Positions 55,966-64,000 of a stretch of DNA of 64,000 bases are shown here, in pieces; position 1 is the first letter of the stretch, and every line of letters begins with the position of its first letter. The DNA comes from Kytococcus aerolatus. Its GTDB lineage: Bacteria; Actinomycetota; Actinomycetes; Actinomycetales; Dermatophilaceae. The stretch covers positions 1,302,001 to 1,366,000 of the forward strand of contig NZ_FYEZ01000001.1 of assembly GCF_900187395.1 (NCBI RefSeq). The letters run 5' to 3'. Below the pieces are notes generated by a model. The model searched no databases and was not told the DNA's origin. It saw nothing but the letters and a program-made list of their open reading frames with translations. A program made the position numbers and the translations under genes.

Positions 55966-57042
55966 ATGGCAGGTCAGCGACGTGGTCTGGGCAAGGGCCT
56001 CGGAGCCCTCATTCCGCAGGATGACGGAGGCCAGCGACCCCGCGACGTCTTCTGGCCGAATGCCACGGACAGCGATGGCGGCGACGTCCCGGACGTCCTC
56101 ACGGTGCAGGGGGCCGACGTGAGATCGGGACTGGACGACGCTGGCGGCACCAAGCCCGGCACGAAGGGCAAGGGGGCGAAGAAGGTTCGTGAGGGGGGGA
56201 CGCCTTCCGACGCCACTCTCGAGCCTGCCGACGACCAGGCCTCCGGGGTGGCACGGCTGGTGGAGCTGCCCGTGGCGGACATTCGCCCCAACCCACGACA
56301 GCCTCGGCAGGTGTTCGACGAGGACGACCTGCAGGAGCTGGCCCACAGCATCCGCGAGCTCGGGGTCATGCAGCCGATCGTGGTGCGCCGCACCGAGACG
56401 GGCCACGAGCTCATCATGGGCGAGCGTCGTCTGCGTGCGACGAAGCTGGCGGGACTGGACACCATCCCGGCGATCCTCCGCGAGACGGAGGACGAGGATC
56501 TTCTCCGGGAGGCGCTGCTGGAGAACCTCCACCGCGTCCAGCTCAATCCGCTGGAGGAAGCCGCCGCGTACGGGCAGCTCCTCGATGACTTCGGGTGCAC
56601 CCACGAGGAGCTGGCGCAGCGCCTGGGGCGCAGCCGCCCACGCATCACCAACTCCTTGCGACTTCTGAAGCTCCCGCCCAGTGTGGCACGCCGGGTGGCG
56701 GCGGGGGTGCTCTCTGCCGGACACGCCCGGGCTCTCCTGAGCCTCGAGGACGGTGCGGCGATGGAGCGGATGGCCCAGCGGATCGTGGCCGAGGGTCTGT
56801 CGGTGCGCAGCGTGGAGGAGCTCATCGCTCTCGGGGGGGGCCGGGAGGACGACAAGAAGCCCCGCCGTCCCAGTGTGCGCGCGCTGCGTCCCGAGCACCA
56901 GGAGATCGCCGATGATCTGGCCGACCGGCTGGACACCCGGGTCTCGCTCAAGGTCGGCCGCAAGAAGGGAACCCTCACCGTGGAGTTCGCCGGCGAGGAG
57001 GACCTGCAGCGGATCCTCGGCCTGCTCGCACCGACTGAGTGA
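55966..57042 (+). CDS. parB: Chromosome partitioning protein ParB (Spo0J)
   Basis: A 358-residue CTP-dependent clamp. The N-terminus RRGLGKGLGALIP is the ParA-activating patch. The CTPase domain has PNPRQPRQVFDED and GERRLRATKLAGL, then a central helix-turn-helix (THEELAQRLGRSRPRITNSLRLLKLP) that reads parS, and a C-terminal dimer domain. A disordered linker of about 80 residues (25-105) follows the N-terminus. CAGGAGG precedes the ATG. parS-like sites lie just before and just after the gene. Confidence 0.98.
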   Translation: MAGQRRGLGKGLGALIPQDDGGQRPRDVFWPNATDSDGGDVPDVLTVQGADVRSGLDDAGGTKPGTKGKGAKKVREGGTPSDATLEPADDQASGVARLVELPVADIRPNPRQPRQVFDEDDLQELAHSIRELGVMQPIVVRRTETGHELIMGERRLRATKLAGLDTIPAILRETEDEDLLREALLENLHRVQLNPLEEAAAYGQLLDDFGCTHEELAQRLGRSRPRITNSLRLLKLPPSVARRVAAGVLSAGHARALLSLEDGAAMERMAQRIVAEGLSVRSVEELIALGGGREDDKKPRRPSVRALRPEHQEIADDLADRLDTRVSLKVGRKKGTLTVEFAGEEDLQRILGLLAPTE

Positions 57043-57065
57043 CAGACTGTCGTCACGACAGGTCG

Positions 57066-57101
57066 TGAGGGGTGGTGTTCCACGTGGAACACCACCCCTC
57101 A
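57066..57101. promoter_or_regulatory. parS-like site 2 inside a 36-bp perfect palindrome (also terminator)
   Basis: TGTTCCACGTGGAACA at 57076-57091 is a perfect palindrome and sits in the middle of an exact 36-bp inverted repeat, 24 bases after the parB stop. The outer arms (GAGGGGTGG/CCACCCCTC) make it also a plausible parB terminator. Confidence 0.88.
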
Positions 57102-57106
57102 TGCGT

Positions 57107-57997
57107 TCACAGAGGGGTCGTGAGGATGAGCGGACAGTGGTGGAGCGTCGTCTCTGTCGGATCAGCTCGGAACCCGCAGCACGTGCTGAGCGCTGGGGTC
57201 GGGTCTTCGTCGGAGGAAACGCTCGGCAGAAGAGGGAGGCCCACCTCCACGAGCGCGCCCCGCTGATCCGGGTAGCCAGCACTGCCCGCCCCTCTCCTGA
57301 GGACGATGTGACGGGGCGATGAGCATCGGAGGGGGCAGGACGATGAGCATCCGGGCCGTCCGAGGAAGCAGCAGTGCCCTCGTCCCGGCCCACGGTCAGG
57401 AGAGCTACGGGAGACGAAGGTTGTGCGAACGTCCCACCGAGCGGGGTTGCTGAGCAGGACTCGTTCGCGGAGCATTCCGGCGGGCTGCGGGACCGCCTGG
57501 CCCCGGAAGGTGGACAGCTGTTCCGGGTGAAGCCCCCGCAGGCTCGCCTGGGCGCCGAGCTCCTCCCACGAGGGAAGAGGGAGCTCCAGGATCCCGGTGG
57601 GCAGGTCGGCGGCGAAGGCCATCCCTGAAGGCATCGGGCCCGAGTCCAGCCAGACCACGTGGGAGCCGAGGTGAGGGCTGCGGTCCAGGACGAGGCTGAC
57701 CGGGGAGTTGGCACCGCTGTGGGCGACGAACGTGGCAGGACGGTCCGGCGACTCGAGGGTGATGGCCCGGGCCTGGTCCTCGAGGGTCCGTGTCAAACGG
57801 TCCGGATCATCCGGTTCAAGGCCGGGCAGGGTGAGTGTGAGTGGCTCGACGGATAGCTCCTGCAGAGTTGGGGTGATGGCGTCCCACGACCAGGCACCGA
57901 GCCAGTGGCCGGCGAGTCGGAGAACGGTGGGCTGTGCGGTCTGTGCAGGAATCCGTGTGATGGCGTGACCCTCGCAGGGGGTGTGGACAGCGGGATG
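57107..57997 (-). pseudogene. Decayed alpha/beta hydrolase
   Basis: The frame reads an alpha/beta hydrolase with LAGHWLGAWSWDAITPTLQ, the nucleophile elbow VAHSGAN (Ser) and QASLRGLHPEQLSTFRGQAVP. No ATG, GTG or TTG occurs in frame from the stop at 57998 down to TTG 57794-57796, which already lies behind the first strand and oxyanion loop. After VRTTFV (about 57415) the sequence loses all hydrolase character in every frame, and the catalytic His is not found. Near 57320-57360 there is a small duplication of GATGCTCATCG. It is divergent from the WYL remnant, a common actinobacterial pairing. Confidence 0.7.
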
Positions 57998-58051
57998 TCA
58001 CCATCTCAGTCGTGAATGGAGCTCTGTCATGAATCGGGGAGGGAGCACCTC

Positions 58052-58534
58052 GTGAGGAGGGCCGAGCGGCTGCACGCGCTCACGGCCGCGCGCCGTCGCG
58101 GTGGGACGCGGGGACGCCGGGCGGAGTCGCTGGCGGCGTCGGCGGTGCGGGAGCTCCTCGGTGTGCTGGACCCGTGCTCACGAGAACGAGCTGAGGTGCT
58201 GGCCGATCGCATCTGGGTCGACCTGCCCGACGGACCACCGTGGCGGGTGCATTCTGCGCTGGAGGAGGCGATGACCGAGCAGCGGGTGGTACGTCTCCGA
58301 TTCACCTCCCGCCGGGGTGAGGAGACGCCCCGTGATGTCGAACCGATGCTCTTCGCCTCCACCCGGGGTGAGTGGTACCTCGTCGGCTGGTGCCGTCTCC
58401 GGGAGGCGGTGCGCTGGTTCCCCCGCTCCCAGATCCGGGCGGCGCACGTGACCCGTGCAGCCTGTTCCGGTCACGACGTGACGGAGATCGGGCGACCAGC
58501 GGATTCGGCGCGGAGCGCCACTCTCCACGGGTGA
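58052..58534 (+). pseudogene. Truncated WYL-domain transcriptional regulator
   Basis: 161 codons remain. GTG 58052, with GGGAGG upstream, begins RRAERLHALTAARRR, the usual opening of YafY-type regulators, and the WYL domain (EQRVVRLRFTSRRGEE, RDVEPMLFASTRGEWYLVGWCRLREAVRWF) is well kept. Between AESLAA and SAVRELLGVLDP the recognition helix and linker are missing, apparently an in-frame deletion of roughly 80 codons. It could make a stable fragment but not a normal DNA-binding regulator. The neighbouring divergent hydrolase is also broken. Confidence 0.7.
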
Positions 58535-58582
58535 CGGGGGCCGGGGCGGTCTCGTCCGGCGTGGGCGACGGGCAAACGTTCG

Positions 58583-58598
58583 TGTTTCACGTGGAACC
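58583..58598. promoter_or_regulatory. parS-like site 3
   Basis: TGTTTCACGTGGAACC: the core GTTTCACGTGGAAC is identical to site 1. It lies between the WYL remnant and trxA, 1.5 kb from parB. Confidence 0.85.
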
Positions 58599-58610
58599 TG
58601 GCGAGCCGAG

Positions 58611-58656
58611 GACAGGAAACGGCCCGCGAGCTCCTGCTCGCGGGCCGTTCCCTGTC
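58611..58656 (-). terminator. Terminator of trxA
   Basis: 21-base arms (58611-58631 with 58636-58656) with a single mismatch and a 4-base loop, 14 bases after the trxA stop. Confidence 0.85.
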
Positions 58657-58670
58657 CTGCGGGCGGGGTC

Positions 58671-58997
58671 TCACCCGATGAAGGGCTCGAGCTCCTTGAG
58701 CAGCTTCGGCTTGGGGTGGGCCCCCACGATCGTCTTGGCGACGTCACCCTGGAAGAAGACGTGCATCGTGGGGATCGAGGTGATGCCGTACTTGGCGGCG
58801 GTCTGCGGGTTCTCGTCGGTGTTCAGCTTCACGATGCGCAGCTTGTCGCCGTGCTCGGCGGCGATCTCCTCGAGGATCGGGGCTACCCGCTTGCACGGGC
58901 CGCACCAGTCCGCCCAGAAGTCGACGAGCACCGGGGTCTCGCTCTTCAGGACGTCCTGGTCGAAGGTGGCGTCGGTGGTGGCAGTGGTACCGGCCAT
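58671..58997 (-). CDS. trxA: Thioredoxin
   Basis: A 108-residue thioredoxin with the active site DFWADWCGPCKRVAP and the cis-Pro region SIPTMHVF. It reduces protein disulfides and is itself reduced by the TrxB encoded upstream. ATG 58997 is set by AAGGAG; a GTG two codons upstream is possible. It follows trxB by 51 bases. Confidence 0.97.
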   Translation of the reverse strand: MAGTTATTDATFDQDVLKSETPVLVDFWADWCGPCKRVAPILEEIAAEHGDKLRIVKLNTDENPQTAAKYGITSIPTMHVFFQGDVAKTIVGAHPKPKLLKELEPFIG

Positions 58998-59048
58998 GGT
59001 CACTCCTTGGGTTGTGCGGGGATGGGGACGGTCTGGGGGGAGATTCTC

Positions 59049-60140
59049 TCAGGCGGTCGGGTGCCCGGGGGTGTCCTCGTCCGAGGTGGTCTCGATCTGG
59101 GCGCCGGCCACGTCGGAGTCGGCGCGTGCGGCGAGGTGACGCTCGGCGTCGAGCGCCGCCTGGCACCCGCTGCCGGCTGCGGTGATGGCCTGCTGGTAGG
59201 TGTGGTCCACGAGATCCCCGCAGGCGAAGACGCCCTCGAGGTTCGTGCGGGTGGAGCGGCCGTCCACGAGGACGTAGCCGTTGTCGTCCAGCTCGACCTG
59301 GCCACGGATCAGCTCGTTGCGCGGGTCGTGGCCGATGGCGACGAACAGACCGGTGACGTCCAGGGGCCGCTCCTCGCCGGTGACGGTGTCGCGCAGGGTG
59401 ACACCGCTCAGCTTGTCCTCGCCGTGCAGGGCGACGACCTCGGAGTTCCAGGCGAACTCGATCTTCGGGTCGTTCTCGGCCCGCTGCTGCATGACCTTCG
59501 AGGCCCGCAGCTCGTCGCGCCGGTGGATCAGCGTCACCGTGCTCGCGAAACGGCTGAGGAAGGTGGCCTCCTCGATGGCGGAGTCGCCACCACCGACGAC
59601 GGCGATGTGCTGCTCCCGGAAGAACGCGCCGTCGCACGTGGCGCACCACGAGACACCGTGCCCGGAGAGCTCCTTCTCGCGCGGGATGCCCAGCTCGCGG
59701 TAGGCCGAGCCCAGGGCCAGGATCACGGAGTGCGCGCGGTGGGTGTTCCCCTCGCCGTCGCGGAGCACCTTCACCGGCCCGATGAGGTCCATCTCCACGA
59801 TGTCGTCGGTGACGAGCTCGGCCCCGAAGCGCTCGGCCTGGGCGCGCAGGTTGTCCATGAGCTCCGGGCCCATGATGCCCTCGGGGAAGCCGGGGAAGTT
59901 CTCCACGTCCGTGGTGTTCATGAGGGCGCCACCGGCGGTCACCGAGCCCTCGAAGACCAGGGGCTCGAGATTGGCGCGGGCCGCGTAGACGGCCGCGGTG
60001 TACCCGGCCGGGCCGGAGCCCACGATGATCAGCTCGCGCACGGACCCGTCGTCGGCGGCCGGTCGGGCCTCGGGGGCGGCCGTGGGGCTCGCGTCGATCG
60101 TCGGCATCGTGACGGCCGAGGTGGTGAGGATGCTGGTCAC
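59049..60140 (-). CDS. trxB: Thioredoxin-disulfide reductase
   Basis: A 363-residue FAD enzyme using NADPH. The FAD motif is [12 protein letters not shown], the redox pair lies in [10 protein letters not shown], the NADPH motif is [12 protein letters not shown], and the second FAD contact is [10 protein letters not shown]. Both ends carry extra sequence (about 35 residues in front, 25 Asp/Glu/Thr-rich behind). The GTG at 60140 has AGGAG nearby; ATG 60107 is the alternative. The trxB-trxA-murJ neighbourhood is standard for actinobacterial origins. Confidence 0.96.
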   Translation of the reverse strand: MTSILTTSAVTMPTIDASPTAAPEARPAADDGSVRELIIVGSGPAGYTAAVYAARANLEPLVFEGSVTAGGALMNTTDVENFPGFPEGIMGPELMDNLRAQAERFGAELVTDDIVEMDLIGPVKVLRDGEGNTHRAHSVILALGSAYRELGIPREKELSGHGVSWCATCDGAFFREQHIAVVGGGDSAIEEATFLSRFASTVTLIHRRDELRASKVMQQRAENDPKIEFAWNSEVVALHGEDKLSGVTLRDTVTGEERPLDVTGLFVAIGHDPRNELIRGQVELDDNGYVLVDGRSTRTNLEGVFACGDLVDHTYQQAITAAGSGCQAALDAERHLAARADSDVAGAQIETTSDEDTPGHPTA

Positions 60141-60244
60141 GGGCTCTCCTAGGAAGGGGTCTCGCGCAGGGCGGGCAGGGTGGTGGCGCCTGCACCGGGG
60201 TCAACAACCAGCGGTCGGCCCGTGTTCCGAGCCCCCGGGGAGGC

Positions 60245-62464
60245 TCAGCGGACGGTGATCTCCTTGAGGGCCGCGTACCAGCGACCGTCCGTGGTCGGCG
60301 CGGTGTCGGTGAACCACACGTACACGTAGCGGGCTCGCAGCGGCTCGTCGACCTCCCAGGTCACGTCCCCGCCGCCCCGGCGCCCACCGATGACCGTGGC
60401 GCCGTGGACGTCGCCGTGGGAGTCGGCCCGCACCTCGTAGGTCCAGGCCCCCTGCGGCATGCCGATGTCGACGGCGGAGATGGTGCGCACCTGACCCAGG
60501 TCGACCCGGAGACCGAGGGCCTCGGTGAACCCGCCGAAGGGGCGCTGCGCGTACTGGTGCGTCTTCCACGGCTGGTCGGTGCTCGGGTTGTTGATCCGGT
60601 GGATCCAGTCCGAGTGCTCGTCGCCGTCGTGGCCCGGGTCCCACGGCTCGATCATCGCGATCGGCCAGCCGTGGACGGGGTGCGGGGAACCGTCCGGCCC
60701 CGGTCGGCCGGGGTTGCTCCAACCGCCCGACGGACGGGTGCTCGGGCGGTTGTCCTGGCTGGGGCGCGAGGGCTTTCCCCGGCTGCGCTCGGGGCGCTGC
60801 GCCCCGGAGCCGTCGTGGCGTCCGGGGGACGGGTTCCACGTGGTGGTCGGGTCGGTCCTCGGGGCGGTGGTGCTGCCGCCCCCGCCGCCCCCGCCGCCCC
60901 CGCGGTCACCCGCACCGTCACGGCCGCCGTCCTCTGCGGTGTCACCCCCGGAGTCGTCGGACCCGGTGGTGGGGCCCTCCCCGGGGTCGCGCGGACCGGC
61001 GGGAGTCTGCCCGGGCACCTGCTCGCCCGCGGGACCCGGCGCGGCTGCGTCGCCCTCGCCCCACGCGTCGGTGCCCGCCTGCGGCTCCGAGCTGCTCCGG
61101 TGGTCGTCCCGGCCCTGTGCCGGGTCCTCCGGGGCGGGGCCGTCGGTGGATTCTGCAGCCCGCTCCGCAGCGGTCGAGGAGGAGTGCTCCCCCTCGTCCC
61201 CCGGGGTGGTGGTGTCGTCGTCCCCGGTCGAGCGGGTCTCCCCGTCCCGACCCGTTCCCGAGGCACCCTCCGTGCCCGTCGTGCTGGAGGCGTCCGACGT
61301 GCCCGAGGTGGCCACGGGCGCCTGCTCCGGGTCGGGGTCGTCACCGTCAGAGAGCTGGAGGGCGAGTGCCGTCCCCCCGAGGAGGAGCAGGGCTGCGACG
61401 CCAGCCCCGACGAGGCCGCGTCGGCGTGACGAGCCCTCCGTGCCCGGCTCGGGGCGGATCACCCGCACCGGACGCCCTCCGGTGCCGGCTGCCGCGCCCG
61501 CCCCGGCACCCTGCGCCCCGGCCGCTCCCGCCGGCGGCTCGACAGCCGGTGCCGGCTCGGCAGCGGCCTCCTCCGCACCGGTCGCGGCAGACCCGGCGGC
61601 CAGGGGGACCGCCCCCGCGGCAGCACCCGCCACCGGTCGGATCCGGGTGGTGGCCGGCTCGTCGCGCAGCAGCACCCCCCGGCCCTGCACGCGCTGGCCG
61701 TTCCACGGGGCGAGGACGCGGGCCAGGTCGCCGGGGGTGCGGACCGGCTCCCCGTTGAGCTCCAGCGGCTGGTCGGAGACCAGGCGGTCGCAGAGCTCGT
61801 CGAGGTCGTGGGGGACGTGGGCGGCGATCTCACGGGGCGGCAGGAGCCGCTGCCCCTCCCGAGCGGCCGGTGGTGCCGCCGAGGGCCAGGAACCGGGCCA
61901 CCCGCCGGTCACCGCGGTGTGCAGCAGGGCCACCAGGTCCCGGGTGTCCACGAGCGCGGCCTCGTCCCCCGGCGGGACCTTCCGTCCGCTCACGGCGGCC
62001 GCCACGGACAGCCCGGTCACGACGATCCCGTCGTCGACGTCACGCAGCAGGTGCTCCGGGGTCAGCGCACCGTGGTGGACGCCGTGGCGCCGGGCGATCT
62101 CCAGCGTGGCCGCGGCCTCCCCGACCAGGCGGCGACCCTCCGCGGGAGGCAGGGGACCCTCGGCCACCAGCTCGGCCAGGGTGTGGGCGCGGGGGTCGTG
62201 CTGGGTGACGACGAACTGACGGTCCGACTCGTGACCGATGTCGAGCACCCGGGGGAGCCGTCCGTCCTCCACGAGCGCGGCGCGCCGAGCGGAGTCCTGC
62301 ACCGCCTGGGCGTGGGGGTGGTCCGCCGGGACGACCCAGAGCACCACCTCGCGCCGGAGCGTCTCGTCGACGGCGATCCATCGCTGGGCGTCACCGGCCA
62401 GACCGGAGCGTCGGAGCAGCAGGTACCGGTCCCTGATGCGCCGGCCCTCGCGCAGCTCGTCCAC
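60245..62464 (-). CDS. MurJ-associated membrane pseudokinase with C-terminal discoidin-like domain
   Basis: 739 residues. The N-terminal 250 residues have a protein-kinase-like fold but no catalytic loop: HGVHHGALTPEHLL stands where HRD-K-N would be, and no DFG is seen. This matches the pseudokinase that binds FhaA in mycobacterial MurJ (Rv3910). One membrane helix (GLVGAGVAALLLLGGTALAL, near 365) is followed by about 200 Pro/Gly/Ser/Asp-rich residues. The C-terminal 150 residues (IEPWDPGHDGDEH, ALGLRVDLGQVRTISAVDIGMP, YVYVWFTDTAP) look like a discoidin-type sugar- or wall-binding domain. GTG 62464 follows AGGAGG. In relatives this part is fused to MurJ. Confidence 0.88.
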   Translation of the reverse strand: MDELREGRRIRDRYLLLRRSGLAGDAQRWIAVDETLRREVVLWVVPADHPHAQAVQDSARRAALVEDGRLPRVLDIGHESDRQFVVTQHDPRAHTLAELVAEGPLPPAEGRRLVGEAAATLEIARRHGVHHGALTPEHLLRDVDDGIVVTGLSVAAAVSGRKVPPGDEAALVDTRDLVALLHTAVTGGWPGSWPSAAPPAAREGQRLLPPREIAAHVPHDLDELCDRLVSDQPLELNGEPVRTPGDLARVLAPWNGQRVQGRGVLLRDEPATTRIRPVAGAAAGAVPLAAGSAATGAEEAAAEPAPAVEPPAGAAGAQGAGAGAAAGTGGRPVRVIRPEPGTEGSSRRRGLVGAGVAALLLLGGTALALQLSDGDDPDPEQAPVATSGTSDASSTTGTEGASGTGRDGETRSTGDDDTTTPGDEGEHSSSTAAERAAESTDGPAPEDPAQGRDDHRSSSEPQAGTDAWGEGDAAAPGPAGEQVPGQTPAGPRDPGEGPTTGSDDSGGDTAEDGGRDGAGDRGGGGGGGGGSTTAPRTDPTTTWNPSPGRHDGSGAQRPERSRGKPSRPSQDNRPSTRPSGGWSNPGRPGPDGSPHPVHGWPIAMIEPWDPGHDGDEHSDWIHRINNPSTDQPWKTHQYAQRPFGGFTEALGLRVDLGQVRTISAVDIGMPQGAWTYEVRADSHGDVHGATVIGGRRGGGDVTWEVDEPLRARYVYVWFTDTAPTTDGRWYAALKEITVR

Positions 62465-62568
62465 GGCACTCCTCCTGGGCGGGTGTCGGGGTCCCGCGCC
62501 ACGATCCCCGAGTGTAGGCACTCCTCACCGGGCACCGGGGGCGCATCGCGGAGGGCCCCCGGAATCGC

Positions 62569-64000
62569 TCAGCGGACGACGCGCCCCAGGAGCTGGCGCA
62601 CCACACCGAGCACCTCGTCGACCCGCAGCAGCACGACGAGGAGCGCGAGCACGGCGAGGAAGACCAGCCCCGCCTCGACCGAGGTCAGGAGCACCGGGAC
62701 CCACTGGTCGGCCACCCGCACCACCTGGCCGCAGGCCGCCTGCCCGTCCCCGCCGCAGGCGGTCCCGAGGTCGGTGCTGAAGCGCAGCACCGGGGCACCG
62801 TTCACGCCGGCGAGCCACTGCAGGGTGAGCCAGGAGGCGAGGGCGGCACCGACGCTGGCCAGGGCGAGCCGGGCGTAGAAGCTCCGCAGGCTCCCCAGTC
62901 GAAGCCCCGGCACCCGACGGCGGATGAGCACGCTGGAGAAGGCCGCCCCGCCGTACTGCGAGAGGGTTTGCGCCAGCGCGATGCCGAGCAGCACCCACTG
63001 CGGGTCCAGCCCCAGCACGATCCACGCCATGATGCCGATGAGCATCGTGGAGACGATCTGGATGACGAAGGGCTTGTAGCCCTCCTCGAAGGCGTAGTAG
63101 GCGCGCTGGAAGAGCGCGATGGCGGCGTAGGGCACCAGGCCGACCGCCAGGATGCCCACCGCGTAGCCGATGGCCCGGACGGTGCCCTCGGTCTGCGAGG
63201 GGAACATGAGCGCTGCCACGGACGGCCCCATGACCATGAGCAGGGCGGCCAGCGGCATCACCGCGGCGGTGGTGCGGCGCAGACCCTGCCGGAGGTCCAC
63301 CCCGATGGCCTGCCAGTTGCGGTCGTGGATCCGCCGCGACATGGACGGGTACATGGCCGTCAGGAGGCTCACCGTCACCAGGCTGTGCGGCAGCATGAAG
63401 ATCAGGAAGGCGCTGGAGTAGGCCGCCTGGCCCGCCACCCCGTGGGGGGCGTGGGAGAGCACCGTCTTGTTCGCCATGATCCCGAGCTGGGCGATGACGA
63501 TCGTGGCCAGCGACCAGAGGGCCACGGTGGAGGCGCTGCGCAGACCCACCCCGCGGAAGCCCCAGCGGGGCCGGTAGCGGAAGCCGATGCGCCGCAGCGG
63601 CGGGACGAGCGCCAGGGCCTGGACGACGATCCCGAGGGTGGCCGAGCCGCCCAGCAGCAGGATCATCGGCCAGGTGACGTCCGAGACCTGCGGCTCCCGG
63701 GGGTAGACGAGCAGGTAGACCAGGATGCCGGCGATCTGCACCACGTTCGCCAGGACCGGGGTCCACATGTAGGCCGCGAAGGACTCCCGGCTGGTGAGCA
63801 CCTGCCCCAGCAGCGTGTAGAGCCCGTAGAAGAAGATCTGCGGGAGGCAGAGCATCGTGAAGAAGACCGACAGGCGCGCGGTCTCGGGGGTGTAGCCCGA
63901 GCCGTAGAGCGCCACCAGCAGCGGTGCGGCGATGATCGCCACCACCGTCAGGCCGCCGATGACGGTGAGGGCCAGGGTGAGCAGCCGGTCGGTGTAGTCC
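62569..64000 (-). CDS. murJ: Lipid II flippase MurJ (MviN), N-terminus beyond window
   Basis: 477 codons are visible; the start lies past the right edge. It is a MOP-superfamily transporter with at least 11 membrane segments here (LSVFFTMLCLPQIFFYGLYTLLGQVL; LWSLATIVIAQLGIMANKTVLSH; LMVMGPSVAALMFPSQ), including the family's SRESFAAYMWTPVLANVV. It flips lipid II across the membrane for wall synthesis. The stop at 62569 is 104 bases before the pseudokinase start, so the two form an operon. Confidence 0.93.
   Translation of the reverse strand, partial: DYTDRLLTLALTVIGGLTVVAIIAAPLLVALYGSGYTPETARLSVFFTMLCLPQIFFYGLYTLLGQVLTSRESFAAYMWTPVLANVVQIAGILVYLLVYPREPQVSDVTWPMILLLGGSATLGIVVQALALVPPLRRIGFRYRPRWGFRGVGLRSASTVALWSLATIVIAQLGIMANKTVLSHAPHGVAGQAAYSSAFLIFMLPHSLVTVSLLTAMYPSMSRRIHDRNWQAIGVDLRQGLRRTTAAVMPLAALLMVMGPSVAALMFPSQTEGTVRAIGYAVGILAVGLVPYAAIALFQRAYYAFEEGYKPFVIQIVSTMLIGIMAWIVLGLDPQWVLLGIALAQTLSQYGGAAFSSVLIRRRVPGLRLGSLRSFYARLALASVGAALASWLTLQWLAGVNGAPVLRFSTDLGTACGGDGQAACGQVVRVADQWVPVLLTSVEAGLVFLAVLALLVVLLRVDEVLGVVRQLLGRVVR

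Noticed and set aside
57107-57796. A 229-codon minus-strand gene starting at TTG 57796
   Set aside because: Starting there drops the first strand and oxyanion region of the hydrolase, and the last third is not hydrolase in any frame. It fits a pseudogene better.

Overview
The window is about 70% G+C and comes from an actinobacterial chromosome around the replication origin. The gene order on both sides of dnaA, the crgA, DUF3566 and DUF721 genes, bL37, a DLW-39 protein and a DUF222/HNH endonuclease are all actinobacterial. I would guess an organism in or near the Micrococcales, but the sequence alone does not fix the genus. Almost everything is chromosomal core or ordinary metabolism. I see no insertion sequence, prophage, CRISPR array or rRNA.

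Layout, left to right. (1) 1-23000 is a mixed metabolic and transport region: a cut-off secreted phosphodiester glycosidase-like protein, a TM0106-type nuclease-helicase, a sugar porter, an Nramp-like transporter, an orphan sugar-ABC ATPase, an amino acid permease, a YeeE/TusA thiosulfate uptake pair with a cysteine-ending leader peptide, an acetyl-CoA hydrolase, a DEAD-box helicase, a DUF222/HNH protein, a KPEP-repeat surface protein and a glutaminase-STAS-cNMP fusion. (2) 23300-34400 is the envelope growth and Ser/Thr phosphorylation operon fhaA-fhaB-pstP-rodA-pbpA-kinase, with a second kinase behind it. The genes overlap by 4 bases and must be translated together. (3) 34400-39300 carries a DUF881 protein, crgA, rhomboid protease, cyclophilin, small genes and tRNA-Ala/tRNA-Ile. 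(4) 39300-50900, all on the minus strand, is dnaA-dnaN-gnd-recF-DUF721-gyrB-gyrA-DUF3566. (5) 51300-57100, on the plus strand, is rpmH-rnpA-yidD-yidC-jag-rsmG-parA-bL37-parB. (6) 57100-64000 has a decayed hydrolase/WYL regulator pair, then trxA, trxB, a pseudokinase and murJ (cut by the right edge).

The genes form linked machines. DnaA, DnaN, RecF, DUF721 and gyrase act at the origin, which I place at 48875-49378 with further DnaA boxes upstream of dnaA. ParA, ParB and three parS-like palindromes (55847, 57076, 58583) segregate it. RpmH, RnpA, YidD and YidC make and insert membrane proteins. FhaA, the two kinases, PstP, RodA, PbpA, CrgA, MurJ and the MurJ-linked pseudokinase control peptidoglycan growth and septation.

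The points most worth a second look are the leader peptide at 12560-12649, a four-box DnaA-like cluster at 35602-35673 about 14 kb from oriC, the PknB-position kinase with no PASTA domains and an HND catalytic loop, the MurJ/pseudokinase gene split, the Nramp-like protein without its metal ligands, the three-domain glutaminase, and the decayed gene pair beside parB. I did not find a clearly new multi-gene defence or mobile system.
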